Notes: a model not told the origin generated them from the letters alone. Positions 18,570 through 28,336 are shown, counted from the stretch's first letter. The stretch is DNA of 64,000 nucleotides from Burkholderia sp. Bp9142 (GCF_003853415.1 NZ_QTPP01000027.1:1-64000); one strand, 5' to 3'. Numbers and translations are program-made.

Positions 18570-18599
18570 AAAAACGGCGCCGGGTCGACCGGCGCCGTT
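18570..18599. terminator. Bidirectional terminator between the small secreted protein and wrbA
   Basis: AACGGCGCCGG (18573-18583) pairs perfectly with CCGGCGCCGTT (18589-18599) around a 5-nt loop. On the minus strand it is followed by a T-run (AAAAA at 18570-18574 on the plus strand), so it should end wrbA transcription. It may also end the plus-strand gene. Confidence 0.75.
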
Positions 18600-18670
18600 C
18601 GTTCGTGTGCGTCCCGCGCACGCGGCACGCACCGCGGTCCCGGGCTTCCCGGGACGGGCGGCAACCCGCG

Positions 18671-19273
18671 TTACGACGCGAGCTTCGCGGCGAGTTCCGC
18701 GACGTGCCTGCCCTGGTAGCGCGCGATGTCGAGTTCGTTCGCGCTCGGCTGACGGCTGCCGTCCGCGCCCGCGAGCGTGGTCGCGCCATACGGCGTGCCG
18801 CCCGTGATCTCGTTCATGTTGACGAGCCCGCTGCACGCGTAGGGCACGCCCACGATCACCATCCCGTGGTGCAGCAGCGTCGTGTGGAACGACGTGATGG
18901 TCGTTTCCTGGCCGCCGTGCTGCGTGCCGGTCGAGGCGAACACGCTGCCGATCTTGCCGACGAGCGCGCCTTTCATCCACAGTCCGCCGGTCTGGTCGAG
19001 GAACGTGCGCATCTGGCCGGCCATGTTGCCGAAGCGGGTCGGCGTGCCGAAGATGATCGCGTCGTAGTTCGCGAGCTCGTCCACGGTGGCGACCGGCGCG
19101 GCCTGGTCGACCTTGACGCCGATGGCCTTCGCCTGGTCGACGGGGATGGTTTCCGGCACGCGCTTGAGCGTGACCTCGACGCCGGGCACCGATGTCGCGC
19201 CTTCCGCGATGTGCTGCGCCATCGTTTCGACGTGCCCGTAGGACGAGTAATAAAGAACGAGTACCTTGGCCAT
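18671..19273 (-). CDS. wrbA: NAD(P)H:quinone oxidoreductase WrbA
   Basis: A 200-residue flavodoxin-like quinone reductase. The FMN phosphate loop (YYSSYGHVE), FGTPTRFGNM and GTQHGGQE segments are diagnostic of WrbA, a tetrameric cytosolic enzyme that reduces quinones by two electrons. It lies downstream of the pirin gene on the same strand, with a hairpin between them. Both proteins are commonly found together and linked to redox stress, but no regulator other than the divergent LysR is visible. Confidence 0.95.
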   Translation of the reverse strand: MAKVLVLYYSSYGHVETMAQHIAEGATSVPGVEVTLKRVPETIPVDQAKAIGVKVDQAAPVATVDELANYDAIIFGTPTRFGNMAGQMRTFLDQTGGLWMKGALVGKIGSVFASTGTQHGGQETTITSFHTTLLHHGMVIVGVPYACSGLVNMNEITGGTPYGATTLAGADGSRQPSANELDIARYQGRHVAELAAKLAS

Positions 19274-19286
19274 GTTGCGAATCTCC

Positions 19287-19316
19287 GAATAAGAAGGCCC
19301 CGCCTTCAGCGGGGCC
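19287..19316 (-). terminator. Terminator or attenuator between pirin and wrbA genes
   Basis: GGCCCCGC (19296-19303) and GCGGGGCC (19309-19316) form a perfect 8-bp stem with a 5-nt loop. Read on the minus strand it is followed by TTCTTATTC. It lies after the pirin stop and just before the wrbA start, so it probably reduces read-through. Confidence 0.6.
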
Positions 19317-19334
19317 CGATGTTCCGAACGGGCG

Positions 19335-20060
19335 TCATGCCCACTCGGCCGTCACTTCGACCGGGCGCAGGTCGAATACCAGCACCTCGGCATCCTTGCC
19401 GTCGGTGAACGTCAGCGCCTGTTCGCCGCGGATACGCGCGCCGTCGCCTTCGCCGAACGTCACGCCGTTGACCGTCACGCTGCCGCGTGCGACGTGCACG
19501 TAGGCGAAGCGGTCCGGTGCCAGTTCGAGCGTGGCGCGCTCGTCGCCGTCGAACAGGCCTGCGTAGATCCGCGTGTCCTGCCGGATCTTCAGCGAGCCGC
19601 CGTGGCCGTCAGGCGACACGATCGGCGTGAGCTTGCCGCGCTTGTCGGCCGCCGCGACATTCGTCTGCTGATAGCGCGGCTCCGCACCCTTCTCGGCCGG
19701 CCCGACCCAGATCTGCAGGAAGTGGACGGGCGTTTCCTGCGAGTGGTTGAACTCGCTGTGACGCACGCCGGTACCCGCGCTCATCAACTGGACGTCGCCC
19801 GGCACGATCACCGACCCGGTGCCCATCGAATCCTTGTGCTCCAGCGCGCCTTCGAGCACGTACGACAGGATTTCCATGTCGCGGTGCGGGTGCGTGCCGA
19901 AGCCGCGGCCCGGTGCGACGCGGTCGTCGTTGATCACCAGCAGGTCGGAGAAGCCGACTTGCTTCGGATCGTAGTAATTCGCGAAAGAAAACGTGTGACG
20001 GGAGCTGAGCCAGCCATGCTCGGCACGGCCACGTTGGTTTGCTGCACGAGTCTCGATCAT
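19335..20060 (-). CDS. Pirin family bicupin protein
   Basis: A 241-residue bicupin of the pirin/YhhW type. The metal ligands sit in the N-terminal domain (FGTHPHRDMEILSYVL and GVRHSEFNHS). Homologues such as YhhW have quercetin dioxygenase activity in vitro, and pirins can act as redox sensors. The C-terminal domain (GSVTVNGVTFGEGDGARI) is complete. It is divergently oriented to the LysR gene at 20189, with 128 bp between, which is the usual arrangement for a target gene. Confidence 0.92.
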   Translation of the reverse strand: MIETRAANQRGRAEHGWLSSRHTFSFANYYDPKQVGFSDLLVINDDRVAPGRGFGTHPHRDMEILSYVLEGALEHKDSMGTGSVIVPGDVQLMSAGTGVRHSEFNHSQETPVHFLQIWVGPAEKGAEPRYQQTNVAAADKRGKLTPIVSPDGHGGSLKIRQDTRIYAGLFDGDERATLELAPDRFAYVHVARGSVTVNGVTFGEGDGARIRGEQALTFTDGKDAEVLVFDLRPVEVTAEWA

Positions 20061-20136
20061 GATGTTGTCCTGGATGTCCGCCGGACCTCGGAAGTGGGCC
20101 CGGCCGTTCGTTGAGATGCATCTTAGGTCAATCGAT

Positions 20137-20164
20137 TTGACAAATAAATGGCTGTAGAGATAAT
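20137..20164 (+). promoter_or_regulatory. Sigma-70 promoter for the LysR gene
   Basis: TTGACA at 20137-20142 and GATAAT at 20159-20164 are separated by 16 bp and lie about 25 bp before the start codon. The match is 6/6 and 5/6 to consensus. Confidence 0.65.
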
Positions 20165-20188
20165 GACTGTCACTTCGGAGTGGACAAT

Positions 20189-21073
20189 ATGGAACTCAAC
20201 GACCTGAAGATCTTCGTCGCGACCGTCGATGCGGGCAGCTTCACGGCGGCGGCCGACCAGCTGATGCTGTCCAAGCAGTTCGTCAGCCGGCGCACGATGG
20301 CGCTCGAGGCGTCGCTCGGCGTGCGCCTCCTGCTTCGCAACACCCGCAATCTCGCGGTCACGGAATCGGGGCAGGAGTTCTATGCACGCGCGCAGCGGAT
20401 CCTCGCCGAGGTCGCCGACGCGGAGCAGGCGATGTCGGTGCGCAGCACCGAGCTGCACGGCTCGCTGAAGATCAGTGCGCCGCTGTCGTTCGGGATCACG
20501 CACGTGTCGCCGCTGATCGCGGAATTCCTGTCCGCGCATCCGGCCGTGCGGCTGAACCTCGACCTGACCGACCGGCGCGTCGACCTGATCGGCGAGGGCT
20601 TCGACCTCGTGCTGCGGATCGGCGCGCTCGAGGATTCGACGCTGATCGCGCGCCCGCTCGGCGCGTGGAAGATGATCGCGTGCGCGAGCCCCGCTTACCT
20701 GAAACGGCAGGGCACGCCCGCGACGCCGGCCGACCTCGCCGCGCATACGTGCCTGCTATACGGGCGCGAGCGGCGCGTCGGCTGGGAATTCCGGATCGAC
20801 GGCGCGGCGCGCACGTTCGACGTGCAGGGGCCGCTCGTCGCGAACAACGGCGAAGTCGTGCGCGACGCGGCGATCGCGGGGCTCGGCATCGCGCTGCTGC
20901 CGCATTTCATCGTCGGCGCGGCGCTTGACCGCGGCGCGCTCGTGCCGGTGCTCGATGCGTACGCGCCGTCGCCGATCACGCTGAACGCGGTGTTTCCGCA
21001 GCATCGGGAAGGGTTCGTCACGCTGCGCACGTTCATTGGGTTTCTGGCGGAGCGGCTGGGTGCGCGGGGGTAG
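20189..21073 (+). CDS. LysR family transcriptional regulator
   Basis: A 294-residue LysR regulator of the subgroup with an N-terminal DLKIFVATVDAGSFTAAADQL helix-turn-helix and a C-terminal effector domain that includes RVDLIGEGFDLVLRIG. The ATG at 20189 is preferred over the GTG at 20180 because GGAG at 20177-20180 is spaced 8 bp from it. It diverges from the pirin/wrbA pair and is their probable regulator. Confidence 0.9.
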   Translation: MELNDLKIFVATVDAGSFTAAADQLMLSKQFVSRRTMALEASLGVRLLLRNTRNLAVTESGQEFYARAQRILAEVADAEQAMSVRSTELHGSLKISAPLSFGITHVSPLIAEFLSAHPAVRLNLDLTDRRVDLIGEGFDLVLRIGALEDSTLIARPLGAWKMIACASPAYLKRQGTPATPADLAAHTCLLYGRERRVGWEFRIDGAARTFDVQGPLVANNGEVVRDAAIAGLGIALLPHFIVGAALDRGALVPVLDAYAPSPITLNAVFPQHREGFVTLRTFIGFLAERLGARG

Positions 21074-21458
21074 AGGCGGGCACGGTATGCGTGTCGCGCG
21101 CGGCGGCTTTTTCCAAGGGAACGAAGTGCATGCTTCACGCGCGGCGAAAGTCATGACGGTGTTCACCGGGCCGGACGTCGAGCGGCGCAGTGCGCGTAGC
21201 AGCCGAGTTCGCGATGGCCGCCGGCAAGCGGCCGCGCACGGCGGACACGGTGCCGGCTTCGGCACGGGCATGTCGATCCCGCATGGCAGCCGATCCGTTC
21301 GCGCGCATCGTCAGGCACCGATTGATCGGCGGCGCGTATTCGCGTTAGGCTTCGGCGGGGCCGACGGTCCGCAGCGCATGCAGGGCCGGGTGTTTTTACC
21401 TCAAATCGAATCGCGCACGTAGCTTTTACTCGCTGCGATCCACGACGAGTCCAATGCA
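21074..21458 (+). other. Intergenic region before the LprI-domain gene
   Basis: A 385-bp spacer. No open frame here has a ribosome site or recognisable domain, and no strong hairpin or promoter stands out. Confidence 0.4.
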
Positions 21459-22532
21459 ATGAAGAACCGATCGAATGCTCGCGCCGGCGAGCGAGGGCAA
21501 GCCACGCGTCGCGGCCGGCATGCGCGGCGCGCGAACCTGCGATCCGCGATGATATTGGCAGTACTGATGATATCGCCGTTGGCCGCGCACGCGGCCGGCT
21601 TCGACTGCACGAAAGCCGCTTCGCCGACCGAGAAGGCGATCTGCGCGGACGCCGGGCTGTCGTCACTCGACGGCCAGTTGGCCGGGGCGTGGAAGAAGGC
21701 GCTCGCGAACGGCGGCGATACGGCCGCGCTGAAGGCCGCGCAGCTGAAATGGCTCAAGCAGCGCGACCGCTGCGGCAACGACGCGTCGTGCCTCGGCGAT
21801 CGCTATCGCGAGCGGCTCGCGAGCCTGAACGGTGCGCCGCTTGCCGCCGACCGGTGGCAGCAGACGTGGTATCGCGACAGCGACAACCCGTCGTTCGGCG
21901 GCGTGCTGACGTTCACCGGCACGGCACCGCGCCTTCACTTCGAGCTGAGCGGCAACAACGGCGCGAATACCGGCGGACTCAGCGGCGATATCGAACTGCA
22001 CGGCGACCGCGGCACGTTTCGCCAGGACCCGTGCCGGCTCGATTTCAGCCGCAAGGGTGGACGCATGCAGGTCGCGCAGCAGGGCAGCGATGCCGATTGC
22101 GGCGCCGGTGCCGGCGTGACGTATTCGGGCGACTACGTGACGGCATCGAAGGCGCAGGCGAGCCCGCCGGCGGATCTCGTGACCCTGAAGGTGCTGTCCG
22201 ACGCCCGGCAGAACGCGATCGCGCACACGCTGCTCGGCGCCGACTATCAGACGCTCGTCGACATGATCAACTACAGCGCGGACGAGAAGGATCTCGACGA
22301 CCTGCACGCCAGCGCGAAGTCTTACTGGGTGCGCGGCATTGCGACGACGAACGCCGCAATCGTGATGCGCCGGGACACCGACCTGTGGATCGGGCTGCTC
22401 GTATTCGATGCGCATGACAAGGTGCGGATGCGCTACTACACGAACGTGCCGGCGTGGAAAAAGACGGTGCCGAAGACGATTCGCGCGTGGCACGACAATC
22501 TCGACAAGACGCTGCCGATCGACGTGATGTGA
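21459..22532 (+). CDS. LprI/DUF1311-domain periplasmic protein
   Basis: A 357-residue protein. A signal sequence (AMILAVLMISPLAAHAA, residues 30-46) follows an unusually long arginine-rich N-terminus. The LprI-type domain has the paired cysteines (FDCTKAASPTEKAICAD and RDRCGNDASC). LprI proteins inhibit lysozyme in mycobacteria; in proteobacteria the domain is widespread and of uncertain role. The remaining 230 residues are not recognised. Whether translation starts at 21459 or further in is uncertain, because neither start has a good ribosome site. Confidence 0.72.
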   Translation: MKNRSNARAGERGQATRRGRHARRANLRSAMILAVLMISPLAAHAAGFDCTKAASPTEKAICADAGLSSLDGQLAGAWKKALANGGDTAALKAAQLKWLKQRDRCGNDASCLGDRYRERLASLNGAPLAADRWQQTWYRDSDNPSFGGVLTFTGTAPRLHFELSGNNGANTGGLSGDIELHGDRGTFRQDPCRLDFSRKGGRMQVAQQGSDADCGAGAGVTYSGDYVTASKAQASPPADLVTLKVLSDARQNAIAHTLLGADYQTLVDMINYSADEKDLDDLHASAKSYWVRGIATTNAAIVMRRDTDLWIGLLVFDAHDKVRMRYYTNVPAWKKTVPKTIRAWHDNLDKTLPIDVM

Positions 22533-23169
22533 TCCGGTCGGGTGGCAAGCACTGCACGCGCATGGGTGCCTTGCGTTTGCGATTCAATGTTCCGACGAAC
22601 CACGCTTTGCTTTGCCCATAGAGGGATCAGCGAAGAGGACCGGGCGGTGCTTGATCGCCATATGCCGCACGCGATCTGCTGTCGAGAACGATGCGATCCT
22701 CAACACTCGTTCACACCGGGATCGACCGCCAGCGATTGCATCGCACGGGCCGTGTGTGCCGATCGCAATTCGCGATGGAGCGATTGTCGCTCTTGCGTCC
22801 CGATGTCGACGACATGTGGTTCGATTCGCTCAACCCGATCCGGCTGGCGTCGGTTACGCGACGCGCTCGGGCCCAGGCGGACCCGGATGGCCGCGTAGCG
22901 CGTCACTCGTATATCAGGTTCGATATCTGCCCCGCCGTTGGCGTGCGGGAACACCCCCACCGCCTTGCCGGTGAAGTGCCCGACAACTTCCCGACTCCCG
23001 CCTGATGCGGCACAAGCCGGTCGATCGGGCGGCCGATATCCGGTCGACTCGAGTGTCCGGATTCCGTTCGTTGCGTGTTCGAACCGACGTCTTCCGCGCG
23101 CCTTCGATCACCGTGCGCGAGACTGCGCTGCCTTGCCGTACCTGGGGTTGCCGGGCGTCCGCCGCGAGA
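22533..23169 (+). other. Long upstream region of the acetone carboxylase operon
   Basis: A 637-bp non-coding stretch before the sigma-54 promoter. It contains two adjacent imperfect dyads (ATCGC/GCGAT at 22762-22776 and GAGCGA/TCGCTC at 22778-22792). Two CCGGTCGA direct repeats lie at 23017-23024 and 23040-23047, 123-153 bp upstream of the promoter. The latter are at a typical enhancer distance for a sigma-54 activator. No gene is supported here. Confidence 0.4.
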
Positions 23170-23185
23170 TGGCATGCCTGTTGCA
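23170..23185 (+). promoter_or_regulatory. Sigma-54 (RpoN) promoter of the acx operon
   Basis: TGGCATGCCTGTTGCA matches the -24/-12 consensus TGGCAYRNNNNTTGCW at every position, with GG and GC separated by exactly 10 bp. It lies 88 bp before the acxA start codon. An RpoN-dependent activator gene (acxR) lies downstream of the operon, supporting function. Confidence 0.85.
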
Positions 23186-23273
23186 TCAAGCGCATCGACG
23201 TCGTGCCCCGGCGACATGGTCACGCCACGGTCGCCACCGCGCCGTCATGACATCAATCTTTGGAGACGAAAAC

Positions 23274-25418
23274 ATGGAAGGGCTTTCGCAAGTCCAGGTG
23301 TTGGGCATCGATGCCGGCGGCACGATGACCGATACCTTTTTCGTGCGTGCCGACGGGCGGTTCGTCGTCGGCAAGGCGCAGAGCAATCCGGAGGACGAGT
23401 CGCTCGCGATCCTCAATTCGTCGCAGGACGCACTGGCGCACTGGCAGCGCGATGTTGATCAGGTGTACCCGGAACTCGTGACCTGCGTGTATTCCGGTAC
23501 GGCCATGCTCAATCGTGTCGTGCAGCGCAAGGGGCTCGACGTCGGCCTGCTCGTGAACAAGGGTTTCGAGCACGTGCATTTGATGGGGCGTGCGATCCAG
23601 AGCTATCTGGGATATGCACTCGAGGAGCGGATCCATCTGAACACGCACCGCTATGACGAACCCCTCGTTCCGCTTGCCCGCACGCGGGGCGTGACCGAGC
23701 GTACGGACGTGCAGGGCGATATCGTGATTCCGCTGCGCGAAGGCGAGGTGCGGCAGGCGACGCGCGAACTCGCCGCCGCCGGCGCGAAGGCGATCGTGAT
23801 CTGTTTCCTGCAATCGCACAAGAATGCGACCAGCGAACGGCAGGCGCGCGACATCGTGCACGACGAACTGAAGGCGATCGGTGTGGATGTGCCGGTGTTC
23901 GCGTCGGTCGACTACTATCCGCAGCGCAAGGAAAGCCACCGGATGAACACGACCGTGCTTGAGGCCTATGCGGCCGAGCCGTCGCGGCAGACGCTCCGAA
24001 AGGTGAGCGATCGCTTTCACAAGCACGGTGCGAAGTTCGACTTGCGCGTCATGGCGACGCACGGCGGCACGATCAGCTGGAAGGCGAAAGAACTCGCACG
24101 TACGATCGTCTCGGGGCCGATCGGCGGCGTGATCGGCTCGAAGCTGCTCGGCGAGGCACTCGGCTACGACAATATCGCCTGCTCCGACATCGGCGGCACG
24201 TCGTTCGACATGGCGCTGATCACGAAGGGCAAGTTCGCGATTGCGTCGGATCCGGACATGGCGCGCCTCGTATTGTCGCTGCCGCTCGTCACGATGGACT
24301 CGGTGGGCGCGGGCGCGGGCAGCTTCGTGCGGCTCGATCCGTACAGCGGCTCGATCAAGCTCGGCCCGGACAGTGCCGGCTACCGGGTCGGCACCTGCTG
24401 GCCGGAAAGCGGCCTGACGACCGTGTCGGTGTCGGATTGCCACGTCGTGCTCGGCTACCTGAATCCGACCAACTTCCTCGGCGGGCAAATCAAGCTCGAC
24501 GTCGACCGGGCGCGCGAGCACATCAAGGCGCAGATTGCCGATCCGCTCAACCTCACGGTCGAGGATGCGGCGGCCGGCGTGATCGAACTGCTCGACCTTC
24601 AGTTGCGCGAGTACCTGCGATCGAACGTCAGCGCGAAAGGCTACAACCCGACGGAGTTCGTTTGCTTCTCGTACGGCGGGGCTGGCCCGGTCCACACGTA
24701 CGGCTACACGGAAGGGCTCGGCTTCAGGGATGTCGTGGTGCCGGCCTGGGCCGCGGGTTTTTCCGCGTTCGGGTGCGCCTGCGCGGATTTTGAATACCGC
24801 TACGACAAGAGCGTCGATCTCGCGTTGCCGCAGCTCGCGCCCGATGCCGACAAGGTGCAGGCCGCGCAGACGATCCAGAAGGCCTGGGCAGAGCTGGCCG
24901 CGAAGGTGATCGACGAGTTCCGCATCAACGGTTTCAGCGAGCGCGACGTGATCCTGCGGCCGGGCTTCCGGATGCAGTACATGGGCCAGCTCAACGACCT
25001 CGAGATCGAGTCGCCGGTCGCATGTGCCGCGACCGCGCAGGACTGGGACCTGATCGTCGACGCGTTCGAGGATACCTACGGACGCGTCTATGCGAGTTCA
25101 GCGCGTTCTCCGGAGCTCGGCTTTTCCGTCACGGGCGCGATCATGCGCGGCACCGTGCTGACCCAGAAACCGGTGCTGCCGGAAGACGCCACGGGCGGCG
25201 CCACGCCGCCCGAAGCTGCGCGCGTCGGCACACGCAAGCTGTACCGCCACAAGCAGTGGCACGACGCCGTCGTCTGGAAGATGGAAGCGCTCAAGCCGGA
25301 CAACGAAATCGTGGGTCCCGCGATCATCGAATCGGATGCGACCACCTTCGTGGTTCCGAAAGGTTTCGCGACCACGCTCGACAAGCATCGCCTCTTCCAT
25401 CTCAGAGAAGTCCGATAA
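23274..25418 (+). CDS. acxA: Acetone carboxylase beta subunit
   Basis: A 714-residue hydantoinase A/oxoprolinase-family protein, the nucleotide-binding subunit of acetone carboxylase. This cytosolic alpha2-beta2-gamma2 enzyme converts acetone, bicarbonate and ATP to acetoacetate, AMP and phosphate. The ASKHA phosphate-1 motif is at the N-terminus (GIDAGGTMTDTF, 11-22), with a second motif at DIGGTSFDMAL. Length agrees with Xanthobacter AcxA. The start at 23274 has GGAG upstream; the open frame extends further 5' through the promoter but is not coding there. acxB follows after 11 bp. Confidence 0.95.
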   Translation: MEGLSQVQVLGIDAGGTMTDTFFVRADGRFVVGKAQSNPEDESLAILNSSQDALAHWQRDVDQVYPELVTCVYSGTAMLNRVVQRKGLDVGLLVNKGFEHVHLMGRAIQSYLGYALEERIHLNTHRYDEPLVPLARTRGVTERTDVQGDIVIPLREGEVRQATRELAAAGAKAIVICFLQSHKNATSERQARDIVHDELKAIGVDVPVFASVDYYPQRKESHRMNTTVLEAYAAEPSRQTLRKVSDRFHKHGAKFDLRVMATHGGTISWKAKELARTIVSGPIGGVIGSKLLGEALGYDNIACSDIGGTSFDMALITKGKFAIASDPDMARLVLSLPLVTMDSVGAGAGSFVRLDPYSGSIKLGPDSAGYRVGTCWPESGLTTVSVSDCHVVLGYLNPTNFLGGQIKLDVDRAREHIKAQIADPLNLTVEDAAAGVIELLDLQLREYLRSNVSAKGYNPTEFVCFSYGGAGPVHTYGYTEGLGFRDVVVPAWAAGFSAFGCACADFEYRYDKSVDLALPQLAPDADKVQAAQTIQKAWAELAAKVIDEFRINGFSERDVILRPGFRMQYMGQLNDLEIESPVACAATAQDWDLIVDAFEDTYGRVYASSARSPELGFSVTGAIMRGTVLTQKPVLPEDATGGATPPEAARVGTRKLYRHKQWHDAVVWKMEALKPDNEIVGPAIIESDATTFVVPKGFATTLDKHRLFHLREVR

Positions 25419-25429
25419 GGAGATACGCC

Positions 25430-27754
25430 ATGAACATGATGTCCAGCCAGGAAGTGGGTTTCGCCGATCTCCTCAAGAACGGCCAGACGCTCAAGCAGTT
25501 CCGCGACGGGATCCTCGAGCGCACTGCCGAAACGGGGCGCTACAACGGCCTCTTGCGGCTCGATCTGCGCGAAAGCGACCCGATCCGCTACGAGAAGATG
25601 TTCTCGAAGTTGCGCGGCGGCCTCGTGCATGCGCGCGAGACCGCGAAGAAGATCGCGGCGAGCCCGATCGTCGAGCAGGAAGGGGAGCTGTGCTTCACGC
25701 TCTACAACGCGGCGGGAGACTGCGTGCTGACGTCGACCGGGATCATCATCCACGTCGGCACGATGGGGGCAGCGATCAAGTACATGATCGAGAACAACTG
25801 GGAGGCCAATCCGGGCATCCATCCCGGCGACATGTTCACCAACAACGACTGCTCGATCGGCAACGTCCATCCGTGCGACATCGCGACGATCGTGCCGATC
25901 TTCGCGCACGGCAAGCTGGTCGGCTGGGTCGGCGGCGTGACGCATGTGATCGACACCGGTGCGGTGACGCCGGGGTCGATGTCGACGGGGCAGGTGCAGC
26001 GCTTCGGCGACGGCTACATGATCACGTGTCGCAAGACGGGCGTGAACGATACGCCGCTGCGCGACTGGCTGCATGAAAGCCAACGCTCGGTGCGAACGCC
26101 GAAGTACTGGATCCTCGACGAGCGCACCCGCATCGCCGGCTGCCACATGATCCGCGACCTGATCGAGGAAGTGATCGAGGAGGAGGGGCTCGACGCCTAT
26201 GAGAAATTCGCGTACGAGGTGATCGAGGAAGGGCGCCGCGGCCTGCAGACGCGCATCAAGGCGATGACGCTGCCCGGCAAGTACCGCAAGGTCGCGTTCG
26301 TCGACGTGCCGTACAACCATCCCGACGTGCAGACTTCGTCGGCATTCGCGAAGCTCGATTCGATCATGCACTCGCCGGTGGAGATGGAGATCCGCCGCGA
26401 CGGCACGTGGCGCCTCGACTTCGACGGCGCGAGCCGTTGGGGCTGGCACTCGTACAACGCGCACCAGGTTGCCTTCACGAGCGGCATCTGGGTGATGATG
26501 ACGCAAACGCTCGTGCCGACGCAGCGGATCAACGACGGTGCGTACTTCGGCACCGAATTCCACTTGCCGAAGGGCGCGTGGATGAACCCGGACGACCGGC
26601 GCACCGGGCATGCGTACGCGTGGCACTTCCTGGTGTCCGGCTGGAGCGCACTCTGGCGCGGCCTGTCGCAGGCGTACTTCAGCCGCGGCTACCTCGAGGA
26701 GGTCAATGCCGGCAATGCGAACACATCGAACTGGCTGCAGGGCGGGGGCATCAATCAGGACGGCGACATCCACGCGGTGAACAGCTTCGAGGCGTCGTCG
26801 TGCGGCACCGGCGCGTGCGCGATCAAGGACGGGCTCAATCATGCGGCGGCGATCTGGAATCCCGAGGGCGACATGGGGGATATCGAGATCTGGGAGATGG
26901 CGGAGCCGCTGCTCTATCTGGGCCGTAACGTGAAGGCCAATTCGGGCGGCTATGGCAAGTATCGCGGCGGCTGCGGGTTCGAAACGCTGCGCATGGTCTG
27001 GAAAGCCCAGGACTGGACGATGTTCTTCATGGGCAACGGCTACATGAATAGCGACTGGGGGCTCATGGGCGGGTATCCGGCGGCGACCGGTTATCGATTC
27101 GAGGCCCACCGCACCGGTCTCGATCAGCGTATCGCGCACGGCGAGAGCCTGCCGCTCGGCGGCGACACCCATCCGGACTTCCCTGACTACGAGAACCACC
27201 TGAATGCCGGCGCGCTCGTCAAGCGCGATCAGCAGTGCATGACGACGGAGGACTGTTACGACAATCACGACCTGTACCTGAATTATCTGCGCGGCGGGCC
27301 GGGGTTTGGCGATCCGCTTGACCGCGAGGTCGAAGCGATCGAGCGCGACCTGAACAACGCGGCGCTTCTGCCCGAGTATGCGCAAAAGGTGTATGGCGCG
27401 ATCGCGACAAAAGACGCGAACGGCATATGGCACGTCGATGCGAAGCGGACGGCACTGCTGCGTATCGAAATTCGCAACCAGCGCCTCGCGCGCTCGCAGC
27501 CGACGCGCGAGTGGATGAAGGGCGAGCGCGAGCGGATCCTGGTCAAGCATGCGTCGACACAGGTCAAGCACATGTTCGCAACGAGCTTCGGGTTGTCGCC
27601 GAAGTTCGAAGCGAAGTTCCGCGCGTTCTGGGAACTCCCCGAATCGTGGACGCTGACCGAGGACGAGCTCGGCGTGCCGACCTACGGCTCGAAGTTCCGG
27701 ATGGATCTGTCCAAGATGCCCGACGTGAACACCGTCGTGCTGGTCGAGGAATAA
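25430..27754 (+). CDS. acxB: Acetone carboxylase alpha subunit
   Basis: A 774-residue hydantoinase B-family protein, the catalytic subunit that carries the manganese site where acetone enolate is carboxylated. The probable metal-binding stretch is NNDCSIGNVHPCD (138-150), with an HxxD pair (H147, D150). The conserved hydantoinase B segment SSCGTGACAIKDG is also present. AAGGAGATACGCC before the ATG is an ideal ribosome site. Homologous acetophenone and hydantoin enzymes share the fold, but the three-gene order with a gamma subunit identifies acetone carboxylase. Confidence 0.95.
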   Translation: MNMMSSQEVGFADLLKNGQTLKQFRDGILERTAETGRYNGLLRLDLRESDPIRYEKMFSKLRGGLVHARETAKKIAASPIVEQEGELCFTLYNAAGDCVLTSTGIIIHVGTMGAAIKYMIENNWEANPGIHPGDMFTNNDCSIGNVHPCDIATIVPIFAHGKLVGWVGGVTHVIDTGAVTPGSMSTGQVQRFGDGYMITCRKTGVNDTPLRDWLHESQRSVRTPKYWILDERTRIAGCHMIRDLIEEVIEEEGLDAYEKFAYEVIEEGRRGLQTRIKAMTLPGKYRKVAFVDVPYNHPDVQTSSAFAKLDSIMHSPVEMEIRRDGTWRLDFDGASRWGWHSYNAHQVAFTSGIWVMMTQTLVPTQRINDGAYFGTEFHLPKGAWMNPDDRRTGHAYAWHFLVSGWSALWRGLSQAYFSRGYLEEVNAGNANTSNWLQGGGINQDGDIHAVNSFEASSCGTGACAIKDGLNHAAAIWNPEGDMGDIEIWEMAEPLLYLGRNVKANSGGYGKYRGGCGFETLRMVWKAQDWTMFFMGNGYMNSDWGLMGGYPAATGYRFEAHRTGLDQRIAHGESLPLGGDTHPDFPDYENHLNAGALVKRDQQCMTTEDCYDNHDLYLNYLRGGPGFGDPLDREVEAIERDLNNAALLPEYAQKVYGAIATKDANGIWHVDAKRTALLRIEIRNQRLARSQPTREWMKGERERILVKHASTQVKHMFATSFGLSPKFEAKFRAFWELPESWTLTEDELGVPTYGSKFRMDLSKMPDVNTVVLVEE

Positions 27755-27792
27755 CGGGCTTGTCGCGCAATCTGTCAATGGAGGGATTCAGG

Positions 27793-28299
27793 ATGTCTAC
27801 TTACACGAAGGAACAGGTCAGGAACCTGGTCGACGGAACGCTCGATTGGGACACGACGCTGCGCATGTTGTCGATGCCGAAGGACGGCGAGCGCTTCGAG
27901 ATGTATATCGACGCGCTGCAGCGCAAGCTCGGCTGGAAGGACCGGATCGTGCTGCCGCTTGGCCCGCACCTTTATATCGTCCAGCAGCAGGCAACGAAGC
28001 GATGGGTCACGCAATGCGATTGCGGGCATGTGTTCGGCGACTACCGGGAGAACTGGAAGCTGAACGCGAACATCTTCGTGCGGGACTCCGAGGAGGCGAT
28101 GGACGAGGTTTATCCGCGGCTCATGGCACCGGACACGCAGTGGCAGGTGTACCGCGAGTATTACTGTCCGACATGCGGGGCAATGCACGACGTCGAAGCG
28201 CCGACGCCGTGGTATCCCGTTGTCCACGACTTCGAACCGGACATCGAGGGGTTCTACGGGGAATGGCTGAAGCTGCCGATTCCCGAGCGCGCCGATTAG
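27793..28299 (+). CDS. acxC: Acetone carboxylase gamma subunit
   Basis: A 168-residue protein, the same length as known gamma subunits. Two cysteine pairs (C75/C77 in TQCDCGH and C125/C128 in YYCPTCG) form the expected zinc site. The gamma subunit is specific to acetone carboxylases and is the best evidence for the substrate. GGAGGGATTC lies just before the ATG. A strong terminator follows 38 bp after the stop, ending the operon. Confidence 0.95.
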   Translation: MSTYTKEQVRNLVDGTLDWDTTLRMLSMPKDGERFEMYIDALQRKLGWKDRIVLPLGPHLYIVQQQATKRWVTQCDCGHVFGDYRENWKLNANIFVRDSEEAMDEVYPRLMAPDTQWQVYREYYCPTCGAMHDVEAPTPWYPVVHDFEPDIEGFYGEWLKLPIPERAD

Positions 28300-28336
28300 T
28301 GTGATGTTTGACCCGGCCGGCGCATTGGCGCCGGTG

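Noticed and set aside
22700..22960. Minus-strand frame in the acx upstream region that looks somewhat protein-like
   Set aside because: It has no ribosome site, no recognisable domain and falls apart on both sides. It might be a relic but cannot be supported.
25088..27778. 896-codon open frame opposite acxA/acxB
   Set aside because: Antisense shadow. The strand carrying acxA and acxB has clear protein family motifs, start signals and a promoter.
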